Positions 25,780 to 34,731 of a stretch of DNA of 64,000 nt are shown piece after piece. The translations under genes were made by a program, and so were the position numbers. How positions within the stretch are numbered: position 1 is the first letter of the stretch; each line of letters starts with the position of its first letter. The notes under the pieces are model-generated. The model did no database searches, was not told the DNA's origin, and saw nothing but the letters and a program-made list of their open reading frames with translations. The stretch is from Candidatus Poribacteria bacterium (GTDB lineage: Bacteria; Poribacteria; WGA-4E; WGA-3G): the NCBI GenBank assembly GCA_012267415.1, contig JAAXGN010000015.1, positions 1 through 64,000 of the forward strand, written 5' to 3'.

Positions 25780-27081
25780 ATGAATCAGATTGTATCTATT
25801 GGTACAAGTCACCATGTTGCACCTGTAGAATTCAGGGAAAAGTTGGCTTTTTCCGATGAACAACTCGTTGAATCCCTCCATCACCTTCGTGATTCTTACA
25901 GACTTCAAGAAGCAGTGATCCTCTCCACCTGTAACCGGGTTGAGGTATACGCCGTAGCGAACCCACAACAGATAACGGAATCACCTGTCAAAAGCCTCCT
26001 TGATTTTCTCACCTATTACCACAGAATCGGGTCAGATACCATAAAAAAGTGGAGTTATCAACATCATAACCTTGACACTATTTTGCACCTTTTCAGAGTC
26101 ACATCAAGCCTTGACTCAATGGTAGTTGGAGAGTCCCAAATACTTGGACAAGTTAAAGAGGCTTATGATCTTTCACGTACTGCTGGGGGTGCTGGTACTA
26201 TCCTGAATAGATTATTTAGCAAGGCATTCAGTGTTGGTAAACGTATCCGGTCAGAAACGACTATTGCTTCTGGAGCTGTATCAATCAGTTATGCAGCAGT
26301 TGAGTTGGCAAAGAAGATATTTAATACATTAGAAGATAAAACTGTCGCTATCATTGGAGCAGGTGAGATGAGCGAACTGACAGCGAAACATCTCGTCTCA
26401 AACGGTGTTTCTAAGGTCATTGTTGCAAATCGCACTTATGAACGCGCTGTCAAAATAGCCGAAAAATTCAAAGGAACTCCTGTATCCTTCGAGAATGATC
26501 TCGGTTTTCTCATTGATGCTGATATAGTCATCAGTTCTACGGATGCACCACATTACCTAATTGAACGCCAACCGTTGGCAGAAATCATGCGAAAACGGAA
26601 ACACCGGTATATGTTTCTGATTGACATTTCCGTACCCCGAGATATTGAACCCGATGTCAGCAAAATAAATCACGCATTCCTCTATAACATAGATGATTTA
26701 GAGGCAGTCGTTGCTTCAAATCTAAAAGAACGGGAACAGGAAGCTGTCCGGGCAGAACAGATCGTAATCGAAGAGGCAAAAAGGTTCCACGACCAATTAC
26801 AAGTTCTTGAGGTTAATCCTACCATAAAATCACTACATCAGCAGTTCCAACAGATCGCTGAGACCGAACTTCAAACATACCTTAAACAGGCATCCTTATC
26901 TGATACACAAGAAACTGCTATAAAGTCCATGACACAAGCAATTGTCAAAAAATTATTGCATCAACCCGTTGATAATCTCCGTCAGGCTGTTAATGATGGT
27001 GATGCTGACCACGGGAAATATGTACAAGCGATACAAGAACTGTTCGCGTTGGATCAGGTTGACAAGAAGGAACAGGAATGA
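25780..27081 (+). CDS. hemA: Glutamyl-tRNA reductase
   Basis: 433 residues. It reduces glutamyl-tRNA to glutamate-1-semialdehyde, the first step of the C5 pathway to haem. The N-terminal catalytic domain has GTSHHVAPVEFREK and LSTCNRVEVYAV with the nucleophilic cysteine, then SLDSMVVGESQILGQVKEAY. The NADPH-binding domain has IGAGEMSELTAKHL and NRTYERA, followed by a helical dimerisation tail. GGAAGAG precedes the ATG. The stop overlaps the hemC start by 4 nt (ATGA), so the genes are translationally coupled. Confidence 0.96.
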   Translation: MNQIVSIGTSHHVAPVEFREKLAFSDEQLVESLHHLRDSYRLQEAVILSTCNRVEVYAVANPQQITESPVKSLLDFLTYYHRIGSDTIKKWSYQHHNLDTILHLFRVTSSLDSMVVGESQILGQVKEAYDLSRTAGGAGTILNRLFSKAFSVGKRIRSETTIASGAVSISYAAVELAKKIFNTLEDKTVAIIGAGEMSELTAKHLVSNGVSKVIVANRTYERAVKIAEKFKGTPVSFENDLGFLIDADIVISSTDAPHYLIERQPLAEIMRKRKHRYMFLIDISVPRDIEPDVSKINHAFLYNIDDLEAVVASNLKEREQEAVRAEQIVIEEAKRFHDQLQVLEVNPTIKSLHQQFQQIAETELQTYLKQASLSDTQETAIKSMTQAIVKKLLHQPVDNLRQAVNDGDADHGKYVQAIQELFALDQVDKKEQE

Positions 27082-27989
27082 AGAATACCGTTACGGTCGG
27101 AACACGTGGCAGTCAACTTGCACTTTGGCAAGCTTCTTATGTCCAACAGCAGATCCTACACTACCATCCGGATATTAAAATTGAGTTAAAGATCATTAAA
27201 ACAACTGGTGACACAATCCAGAATAGAACATTAGTTGGACTGGGGAAAGGTGTGTTTACCAAAGAGATTGAGATTGCCTTGCTGAATGAAGATATTGACC
27301 TTGCCGTTCATAGTCTTAAAGACCTGCCAACAGAATTGCCAGATGGATTATGTATCGCTGCTATCCCGACCCGTGAAGATCCGCGTGATGTATTGATTTC
27401 ATCTACACGTCTCCCATTACATGACCTTACCAACGAGGCAAAAATTGGAACGACAAGTCCGCGTAGAAAAGCGCAACTCCTACACATCCGACCAGATTTG
27501 CATGTGGTTGATGTTAGAGGAAATGTTGATACACGCCTAAGAAAACTTCAAGAAACGGAGCTTGATGGGATAATTCTTGCTGCTGCTGGACTAAAACGTC
27601 TACAAAAGGAAGATATAATAACAGAGTATTTTGAACCTGATAAGTTCATACCAGCAGTAGGACAAGGTGCCTTGGCAATTCAAACTCGCGAGAAAGATAG
27701 TCGCACACAGCATCTGCTTTCTCCACTAAACGATAGCATCACAACAACCGAGATTACTGCTGAGAGAACCCTACTGGAATCCCTCGGTGGTGGTTGTCAA
27801 CTGCCGATTGGTGCTTATGCCAGACAGCACAACGAAAAACTCTCTCTCATTGGAACTGTATGTCATCCACTTGGCAAACAACGTATAGTAGAACAAGCGA
27901 CAGGTGATATTGATAAACCCCAAGAATTAGGAAGACTCGTTGCTGAGACACTACGAAAAAACGGTGCACACGAATTGATGCATACATAA
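27078..27989 (+). CDS. hemC: Hydroxymethylbilane synthase (porphobilinogen deaminase)
   Basis: 303 residues. It polymerises four porphobilinogens into hydroxymethylbilane on a dipyrromethane cofactor. Motifs are VGTRGSQLALWQA at the start, DLAVHSLKDLPTELP, GTTSPRRKAQL, and LGGGCQLPIGAYA with the cofactor-bearing cysteine. It lies between hemA (4-nt overlap) and the fused cobA/hemD gene, completing the conversion toward uroporphyrinogen III. Confidence 0.96.
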   Translation: MKNTVTVGTRGSQLALWQASYVQQQILHYHPDIKIELKIIKTTGDTIQNRTLVGLGKGVFTKEIEIALLNEDIDLAVHSLKDLPTELPDGLCIAAIPTREDPRDVLISSTRLPLHDLTNEAKIGTTSPRRKAQLLHIRPDLHVVDVRGNVDTRLRKLQETELDGIILAAAGLKRLQKEDIITEYFEPDKFIPAVGQGALAIQTREKDSRTQHLLSPLNDSITTTEITAERTLLESLGGGCQLPIGAYARQHNEKLSLIGTVCHPLGKQRIVEQATGDIDKPQELGRLVAETLRKNGAHELMHT

Positions 27990-28007
27990 TTGAGCAAGGT
28001 ATCCTAC

Positions 28008-29531
28008 ATGAGCACAGAGAAAAATGGAATCGTCTACATAGTCGGTGCAGGACCGGGAGATAAGAAACTCATTACCATCAAAGGCATGGAGTGTCTACAG
28101 AAAGCTGATGTTGTGATATATGATCTGCTTTTGAATGACTCTCTGCTTGATTATTGTCCTGAACACACCCTAAAAATCAAAGCACCAGATCCGAGAATAC
28201 GGGCAACTCGTCAGGATGAACTAAACCGATTGCTGCTACAACATGCAAAAGCAGGTAAAGTTGTTGTGCGTCTTAAAGGGGGTGATCCGTTCGTATTTGG
28301 TCGCGGTGGTGAGGAAGCAACGGTTCTTGTGCAAGAAGGAATACCATTTGAAATTGTGCCCGGTGTCACCGCTGGCATTGCTGCATCTGCTTATGCTGGC
28401 ATCCCTGTTACACATCGTGATTATGCATCATCAGTTGCATTTGTCACTGGACATTCAGCTGCGATGCATGCTGACTCCAATATCAATTGGGCACAACTCG
28501 CCACTGCGGTAGACACGCTTATTGTTTATATGGGAGTCGCACATCTATCAGAAATTGTGAATCGTTTGATCTCGAATGGTAGGGATAGACACACACCTGT
28601 GAGTTTAGTCAGAGTGGGAACGACACCACAACAGACTGTCGTGCAAGGCACACTTGAGAACATAGTTGAAAAAGTGGAAGCAGTTCAGATGAGCAGTCCA
28701 GCAATAATTATAGTGGGACAAGTGAACAACTTACGAGAACACCTCAGATGGTTTGATACGAAACCGCTTTTCGGTAAACGTATACTTATCACCCGTGCCC
28801 GCGCACAAGCAAGTGAATTTGCAGAACTCTTGGAGGAGAATGGTGCTGAAGTCATACAGTTCCCTACAATAGAGATCCATCCCATTAAGTTAAGAGACGA
28901 ACAGATACCAACCCCTGACAAGTATAATTGGGTCATCTTCACAAGTGTCAATGCAGTTGAGATATATTATAGTTTGCTAAATAGTATTGGATTAGACACA
29001 AGAGCATTTTTGACGTGCCAAGTCTGCGCTGTAGGTCCCAAGACGATTGAAGCACTTAATGGTATTGGCATAAAGCCTGACTTTGTTCCAACGCATGCTA
29101 GCGGTAACGTTATAGCAAAAGAATTGAAAAACGTGCAAGACAAGAACATACTGCTGCCAAGAGCGAAAATCGCTACTGCTGATTTACCTCAAGGGTTGCG
29201 AAAAAGAGGTGCACATGTCCAGGACGTAGCGATCTATGATACCCTCAAAGTTGAGAGTGAATGCGGGGATGTGGTCCTTAAAGATCTGTTGGAAGGAAAA
29301 ATAGACATCGTTACCTTTACAAGCTCTTCTACTGTAAGAAACTTCCTTGAAATGTTTCCCGAACAAAATCCTAAGGAATTATTGTCTAAAGTCCGTGTAG
29401 CAGTCATCGGTCCAACGACTGAAGCGACTGCAAGAAGGCATGGCGTAAAGGTCAATATTATATCTAAGGATGCAACTATAGAAAGCCTTACGCAAGCCAT
29501 TCTCTCAGCATTGACAACCAGAATAGATTAA
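28008..29531 (+). CDS. cobA-hemD: Fused uroporphyrinogen-III C-methyltransferase / uroporphyrinogen-III synthase
   Basis: About 507 residues in two domains. Residues about 5-240 are SUMT, which makes precorrin-2 for sirohaem or cobalamin: YIVGAGPGDKKLITIKG, VVRLKGGDPFVFGRGGEEA, VTAGIAASAYAGIPVTHRD. Residues about 250-500 are HemD, which closes hydroxymethylbilane to uroporphyrinogen III: GKRILITRARAQASEFAELL, TSVNAVEIYY, TFTSSSTVRNF. This fusion is common in clostridia, planctomycetes and relatives. The ATG at 28008 is preferred over the TTG at 27990. hemB and hemL are not in the window. Confidence 0.94.
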   Translation: MSTEKNGIVYIVGAGPGDKKLITIKGMECLQKADVVIYDLLLNDSLLDYCPEHTLKIKAPDPRIRATRQDELNRLLLQHAKAGKVVVRLKGGDPFVFGRGGEEATVLVQEGIPFEIVPGVTAGIAASAYAGIPVTHRDYASSVAFVTGHSAAMHADSNINWAQLATAVDTLIVYMGVAHLSEIVNRLISNGRDRHTPVSLVRVGTTPQQTVVQGTLENIVEKVEAVQMSSPAIIIVGQVNNLREHLRWFDTKPLFGKRILITRARAQASEFAELLEENGAEVIQFPTIEIHPIKLRDEQIPTPDKYNWVIFTSVNAVEIYYSLLNSIGLDTRAFLTCQVCAVGPKTIEALNGIGIKPDFVPTHASGNVIAKELKNVQDKNILLPRAKIATADLPQGLRKRGAHVQDVAIYDTLKVESECGDVVLKDLLEGKIDIVTFTSSSTVRNFLEMFPEQNPKELLSKVRVAVIGPTTEATARRHGVKVNIISKDATIESLTQAILSALTTRID

Positions 29532-29673
29532 TCTGTCTAATTTAATCAATACCTTCACCGAAAATAGATTTACTGTTAAATTGCGTGTTGTAGCAAAATA
29601 AGCGTCAAATTAAGGAAATTAATCTGTTATTGGTGTGTCTTTAGTCCCGTATGAAGATAGATTTTTGAACTTA

Positions 29674-29811
29674 TCAACATCCAATAATTTGTAATAGTAT
29701 GGCTGCCAAATTAATAAGTATTACAGCTATTAGAAACCTGCTAAACTTATTTTTTATTACAAATATCCAAATTGCAAAAATAAATATCATTATTATTAAT
29801 TCTAAAAGCAT
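29674..29811 (-). CDS. Possible small hydrophobic protein (45 residues)
   Basis: The ORF starts at ATG 29811 with GAGGAAA 9 nt upstream. It encodes two hydrophobic stretches (MLLELIIMIFIFAIWIFVI and FLIAVILINLAAILLQIIG) separated by a basic KNKFSR turn, a helical hairpin shape. The region is very AT-rich, so a chance ORF is possible. No family recognised. Confidence 0.3.
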   Translation of the reverse strand: MLLELIIMIFIFAIWIFVIKNKFSRFLIAVILINLAAILLQIIGC

Positions 29812-29832
29812 ATAAAGGTTTCCTCGTAGGAT

Positions 29833-29860
29833 CCGGTGCGATTAGGAAATCGCACCCGAC
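29833..29860. repeat. Palindromic repeat family B, copy 6
   Basis: CCGGTGCGATTAGGAAATCG followed by CACCCG, matching the hairpins at 4156 and 24035. Confidence 0.75.
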
Positions 29861-29909
29861 GAATGCCAAACGCGCATTTGGCGTTGATTCACCGGCCTGG
29901 GGCAATCTA

Positions 29910-30070
29910 AATTACCTGATTATTTATTTAATCTTCATTAAGCAAGTTTGAATATTAAATATGCAGGTTGCACAATGATGACAGGCGGGGAGACCCCGCC
30001 CCTACGAAGCCTTACTCCTACGATGAGTCTTATTCGTAGAATTACCTGATTATTTATTTAATCTTCATTA
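29910..30070. repeat. 31-bp direct repeat flanking a family A copy
   Basis: The same 31 bp (starting AATTACCTGATTATTTATTT) is found at 29910-29940 and 30040-30070. Between them lies an inverted family A repeat (29941-30011). Confidence 0.85.
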
Positions 30071-30146
30071 GGGACGATATGTTTATAGATGAAGTATCAA
30101 AAAATGGAGAAGGTATTGATTTAATGCAACGATTTACAAATTATCC

Positions 30147-31649
30147 TCATCCAACAAATAACGGAATTATGTAAGGCACAATTACTTTTTGAATGACTGT
30201 GATAGTGCCGAAAATTGTGTAGAATCCCGCACACATGAGCAAACCAATCTGTTTCCAAATCGGTGGTTGTATCTCTTTCGGCAAGAACTTTCGGTTCACA
30301 TAAAGCGTATGTATTGCGGTAATCACGAGTTGATATCCACCTATCGTCGCAGAGACAAGTATCATAAACAAGGGTCTTGCAAAATACATAGCGATCACAC
30401 CCCATAACACATAGACCAACAGGATTGGATAATAGATCCATTTTGCGTTCTGTTCATCCATTCTCCGTGCACTTCTAAATCCTGTCCATATAATATCCGT
30501 AAATCTCCGCGGCACACCATCCACTTGACCGAGTTGTGTGGAGAAAAGCACCCAGAAACCGCATAGGAGTGTCAGATGCCACATGATAGGTATTCCTGAC
30601 CTTTCTGCAAGACCCTCTGCTTGAAATGCAGCTGCTGACCAATCAGCAACTTTCTTTCCTTCTTCCACAGAGGCTATTGTCAACATTGCGGGGAGTGCTA
30701 AACCGATAAAACACCCAATGAGCCAGATATAGTATTGTTCAAATCGGACATATTTCCACCATTCTTTAAAACGTTGAATACTATCTGGTGTAATTCTAAA
30801 GACTTTGCCAAAGTGCGACAGTGTTACTTTCTGTCCCCCGATGATTGAAGGGATCGCACCGACCAAACTACTCATGCCCCAGCCTTTATCCCTGACATAG
30901 TTTGATATTGTAATGTTCCCTAATCCTCCACTCCCAGCATAAGCTGCGAATGCACCAAGGAGTAGCCAATCAAAGTCACCTGTTGAGACATCATCTGGTA
31001 ATGCGCCAAAGCTGAAAAACCCCTTAATGACAGTCCACCAGTTTTCAAAGGGGACAAAGAACACATTAACAACAACCAAGTAACTGATAATCCAAACGAC
31101 CATGAACAGCAGCACTTTTTCAAGCGCATTGTATATCTTTCCGCCAAACATAACAATTGCCAAACAGGCAAAGAATATCAAGAAGGCAAAGATTCTCACT
31201 GTATTCTGGTCTGTATCCATAGGCATTCGTCCTAACCATGCGGCACCGAGTGCAGTTGCCGCAGTCATTGCCCAGGCAGGCCATATACTAAAAAAGTCAG
31301 TCCCAGAATAGAATATTGCCCAAAATCGGGGTCCGGGTTTACATCGCATATACCCACTCAGCATCGGTTCACCAGAATAAACAGTGTACCTTATTGCCTC
31401 TGTGTTAAGGAAAGATTGAAGTATAATTGCTATTGTTGCGATCCATAGAAGAGTCCCGCCATATTGTGCAGTGATTGCTGGACCTAACAGCCATTCTCCA
31501 CTCCCAATTGATGCCCCCAGTGCGATTATACCGGGTCCTAAGATTCCTCTAAAAGCCTTACCAAATTGATATTTTGGCGGTTCAGGTAATTCCGCCACCT
31601 CCCAATCTGGCAGTGTACCACCATCAACGCGTTCATTAGTTTCTGTCAT
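30147..31649 (-). CDS. Nramp-related multi-pass membrane transporter
   Basis: 500 residues with about eleven or twelve transmembrane segments. The first helix region reads LGPGIIALGASIGSGEWLLG, at the place where Nramp metal transporters carry DPGN. A later AGSGGLGN with ITISNYVRDKGWGM sits where the second Nramp metal motif occurs. The fold family (Nramp/APC) is likely, but the classical metal ligands are missing, so the substrate may not be Mn/Fe. GGGAGTGG precedes the ATG. No neighbouring gene suggests a substrate. Confidence 0.75.
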   Translation of the reverse strand: MTETNERVDGGTLPDWEVAELPEPPKYQFGKAFRGILGPGIIALGASIGSGEWLLGPAITAQYGGTLLWIATIAIILQSFLNTEAIRYTVYSGEPMLSGYMRCKPGPRFWAIFYSGTDFFSIWPAWAMTAATALGAAWLGRMPMDTDQNTVRIFAFLIFFACLAIVMFGGKIYNALEKVLLFMVVWIISYLVVVNVFFVPFENWWTVIKGFFSFGALPDDVSTGDFDWLLLGAFAAYAGSGGLGNITISNYVRDKGWGMSSLVGAIPSIIGGQKVTLSHFGKVFRITPDSIQRFKEWWKYVRFEQYYIWLIGCFIGLALPAMLTIASVEEGKKVADWSAAAFQAEGLAERSGIPIMWHLTLLCGFWVLFSTQLGQVDGVPRRFTDIIWTGFRSARRMDEQNAKWIYYPILLVYVLWGVIAMYFARPLFMILVSATIGGYQLVITAIHTLYVNRKFLPKEIQPPIWKQIGLLMCAGFYTIFGTITVIQKVIVPYIIPLFVG

Positions 31650-31902
31650 ATTACCACTCCCACAATATATCTATATCTAACTTCTCCTACCATGTTTGCC
31701 AACTTTCGTAATTTTAATACAGCTACGACAATCTCTTGAATATCCCATTCACATTTAGGATTACTGTGTAGGCATTCTAACAGAGATTTTATTCTCAATC
31801 AAGTACTAATTATGGGTTGATATAATCATACCTTGACATATCGTCTTTTTAAATGTTAAACTTTACCTAAATATGTTACGTAACTAAGGGGAAAACTACA
31901 AA
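31650..31902. promoter_or_regulatory. Divergent intergenic region with a possible promoter for the lipoprotein genes
   Basis: TTGACA at 31833-31838 with a 17-nt spacer to TTAAAC gives a weak promoter for the lipoprotein at 31903. Nothing else was recognised. Confidence 0.35.
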
Positions 31903-32481
31903 ATGAAAACGCTGAACTATACTCACAAATATCATCAAGTTATAATACCAAATAGATGTGTACTGTTTTCAATCCATTTTCTCATTCTACTGTCTTGTCT
32001 ATTTCTTGCTTCATGCAGTAATCCCTTAGAACCAGTAGATAGTGCAGAGGAAGAGAAAGTAAAAGCAGAATTGAATGACCGTTCTTTTCGTCAATTTGAT
32101 CCTGAGAAAGATACTGCTAAACGGAAGGCAGTCATTATTGATTTTTATGATGATACAGAAGGTAATATAATAAGAATGTGGGCGCAATATGCTGAAGGTG
32201 AATACGCATTGAAAGAATGGGAAATTTTCGCAAAAGACTATAAAGTTGAGAAAGGCGGATCAGAACATAGGTTATATTTTGTAGATCCCCATTCACATCA
32301 GAACATACCTTCAGAATGTGATGATTGTATTGAAACCAAAGGTGTCTCTATCTCTATACGAAATCTATACGATAAAGACAAAATACAATTCAAGATAAAT
32401 GACGAGAACGGTAGTCTACCCACTCCTTTTCCCGTGTTCAAATCTTGGACAAACTTCAATGAAGACGAATATTTTGATTGA
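31903..32481 (+). CDS. Lipoprotein of unknown function
   Basis: 192 residues with an N-terminal hydrophobic stretch and a lipobox (CLFLASCSN, cysteine at about residue 38). The mature part is acidic and contains two vicinal cysteines (ECDDCIE, about 142-146). No known domain recognised. It ends 19 nt before the leucine-rich-repeat lipoprotein, so the two probably form an operon. Confidence 0.75.
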   Translation: MKTLNYTHKYHQVIIPNRCVLFSIHFLILLSCLFLASCSNPLEPVDSAEEEKVKAELNDRSFRQFDPEKDTAKRKAVIIDFYDDTEGNIIRMWAQYAEGEYALKEWEIFAKDYKVEKGGSEHRLYFVDPHSHQNIPSECDDCIETKGVSISIRNLYDKDKIQFKINDENGSLPTPFPVFKSWTNFNEDEYFD

Positions 32482-32500
32482 AATATCACCAGACATTTCA

Positions 32501-34624
32501 ATGAAAACCCTTATTCCGCTATCAATCCTTTTCATCCTACTGATCGGTTGTTCACCACCCGAACCAGTGGAGTTTACAGATCCGAACTTAGCTGCTGCTG
32601 TTAGGGCAAGACTGAATCTTAGTCCACTCGATCCAATCAAGGAGAAAGATCTCAAGGAATTGGACTACTTACGTGTATATGATCAGACCGTTCGCAACTT
32701 GACAGGTTTAGAGACTGCATCAAATCTAAAAACTTTTGTATGTAAAAAGAGTTTCATTGCAGATATTTCACCATTGACTAAGTTAACTAAACTAACAACA
32801 CTTGAATTGGGTTACACTCGTATCACTGATATCAGTCCTGTCAAAACCTTAACAAAACTCACAACGCTTGAAATAGAGCACAGTAGAATCACTGATATCA
32901 GTCCCATCAATGCCTTAAAAGAACTTGAAAATTTGAATCTATACAGTAATTTGATTTCTGACATAACACCTCTTGCTGATTTAAAGCAACTGCGTTATAT
33001 CAATCTTGGCATGAATAGAATTCGCGATATTACCCCTCTCAGCGAATTATCCCAACTCAATAGGTTAGATCTGTATAATAATCAGATAAGTGACATAACG
33101 CCATTAACCAATTTAGAGAGTTTAACTGAACTTTACCTCAGAAACAATGAAATACACGATATTACCCCGCTTTCTGGATTGAGAGACCTTAAGACCTTAC
33201 ACATTGAACATAACCATATCAAAGACATGAGTCCGATTGGTGGATTACAGCACCTAAAGGATTTAAAATATGAAGATAATCTTATCATAGATAGGACTGC
33301 TGTAGATAAATATAGTTTCCTCCGTTCTCCTCGTCCTCCGAGAACAACGGAAGCAACAGAAGAAGTAAACAATAAAGAGGATGTTAAGACAACAAAGGCA
33401 GTCCATTCTCCATTGGTACCTGACCCTAACCTTGCAGCAGCTGTTCGCGAGGAGATTGGTATAAATTCCGATGAACCCATTTTGCCGGAAAAACTATCTG
33501 AGATATATACTCTCAACCTTGGGAAACAAGGTATAAAAGACTTAACAGGTTTAGAAAAAATGACAAGTCTGGTGTTCCTGATAATTGAGGATAATGAAAT
33601 TGAAGATATTTCACCCTTATCCAATCTGATAGAGTTGAGGTCCTTACAACTTGGTGGTAATAGAATCACTGATATTTCACCACTTAGTGCTTTGACAAAT
33701 CTAACCACATTAGAACTAAGATCCCAATTTAGCGATCCAGAAAACAACATAAAGGACTTGACACCCCTGAAGGATATGATACATTTACAAACGTTATCAA
33801 TTACTGGAGAAGAAATAGATGATATAAGTCCACTAAAAGAATTAAAAAAGTTAACATGGTTATCAATTAGAAATACACGAGTAAGTGATATTTCACCGTT
33901 AGCAGAAATGGTGCATCTCAGTCATCTATATCTCAGAAATTGTCAAATTCGTGATATCTCACCATTGGCAGACTTAAAACAACTTGATATACTATGGCTT
34001 TACGTTAATAATATCTCAGACGTTAAACCATTATCAGGACTGTTACATCTTAAAGATTTGGGACTTGAGGACAATGAAATAAGTGACATAACACCACTTG
34101 CCGGATTGATAAGGTTGACAGATTTAAGCATCGGTGTGAATAGAATCCGTGACCTTAAACAGACCGGGAATATCCTCTCTAAACTGAAGCGACTGACAGA
34201 TCTGACACTTAACGACAATGAAATCCAGGATATTACTCCCTTAGCTGAATTAAGAAACCTGACCATCTTAAGACTCATCAACAACCAGATTAGCAATATA
34301 GAACCACTGGCAAATTTGACTGATTTGCATTATTTGATGCTTACGAACAATAAAATCAATGATGTGTCTCCTCTTGCTGATTTAAAGAGATTGAGGCTGC
34401 TTAGACTTGGTCAGAATCATATCCAAGACATAACACCCCTTGCAGACTTGAAAGAGATGACATATCTTGAACTACATGAAAACCAGATAAGGGATTTCAG
34501 TGTTGTTGAAAGTTATCCACATATCAGAACTTTAAGCATTAAGGATAACCCAATTCAGGACATGACACCGATTACAAACCTCCGTACCCGTTTTCCTGAT
34601 TTACAGCTGGATAGTAAACGATAA
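32501..34624 (+). CDS. Leucine-rich-repeat lipoprotein
   Basis: 707 residues with a lipoprotein signal (LSILFILLIGCSPPE). Leucine-rich repeats of about 22 residues, close to the internalin/SDS22 pattern (ITDISPLSxLTxLTxLxLxxN), form two arrays. Each array is preceded by a near-identical cap: DPNLAAAVRARLNL near residue 26 and DPNLAAAVREEIGI near 307. An acidic Thr/Lys-rich linker (about 285-305) separates them. It is probably a surface-anchored binding protein. The ATG at 32501 is at the lipoprotein signal; the upstream in-frame extension overlaps the previous gene and is unlikely. Confidence 0.88.
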   Translation: MKTLIPLSILFILLIGCSPPEPVEFTDPNLAAAVRARLNLSPLDPIKEKDLKELDYLRVYDQTVRNLTGLETASNLKTFVCKKSFIADISPLTKLTKLTTLELGYTRITDISPVKTLTKLTTLEIEHSRITDISPINALKELENLNLYSNLISDITPLADLKQLRYINLGMNRIRDITPLSELSQLNRLDLYNNQISDITPLTNLESLTELYLRNNEIHDITPLSGLRDLKTLHIEHNHIKDMSPIGGLQHLKDLKYEDNLIIDRTAVDKYSFLRSPRPPRTTEATEEVNNKEDVKTTKAVHSPLVPDPNLAAAVREEIGINSDEPILPEKLSEIYTLNLGKQGIKDLTGLEKMTSLVFLIIEDNEIEDISPLSNLIELRSLQLGGNRITDISPLSALTNLTTLELRSQFSDPENNIKDLTPLKDMIHLQTLSITGEEIDDISPLKELKKLTWLSIRNTRVSDISPLAEMVHLSHLYLRNCQIRDISPLADLKQLDILWLYVNNISDVKPLSGLLHLKDLGLEDNEISDITPLAGLIRLTDLSIGVNRIRDLKQTGNILSKLKRLTDLTLNDNEIQDITPLAELRNLTILRLINNQISNIEPLANLTDLHYLMLTNNKINDVSPLADLKRLRLLRLGQNHIQDITPLADLKEMTYLELHENQIRDFSVVESYPHIRTLSIKDNPIQDMTPITNLRTRFPDLQLDSKR

Positions 34625-34653
34625 AGAACTCGTCAAAAACCGAATTAAATACC

Positions 34654-34683
34654 TTGACAAAACATCAGATTTTAACGTAAAAT
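34654..34683 (+). promoter_or_regulatory. Promoter for the phytanoyl-CoA dioxygenase gene
   Basis: TTGACA, an 18-nt spacer and TAAAAT, about 48 bp before the ATG at 34732. Confidence 0.6.
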
Positions 34684-34731
34684 TTTGGAAGAGTCACAAA
34701 CCCAACTTCATTCTATAGTAAGGAGTATAAT

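Larger units (their letters stand above)
29532..30146. other. 615-bp intergenic region rich in repeats
   Basis: Contains a possible 45-codon ORF on the minus strand (29674-29811), a family B hairpin (29833-29860), a GCCAAACGCGCATTTGGC palindrome (about 29865-29884), a family A copy (29941-30011) and two 31-bp direct repeats (29910-29940 and 30040-30070). Confidence 0.8.

Noticed and set aside
32399-32500. N-terminal extension of the LRR lipoprotein
   Set aside because: It overlaps the previous lipoprotein gene in another frame and would place the lipobox internally.
33133-33750. 205-codon minus-strand ORF inside the LRR gene
   Set aside because: A mirror of the periodic leucine-rich repeats on the other strand; no ribosome binding site.
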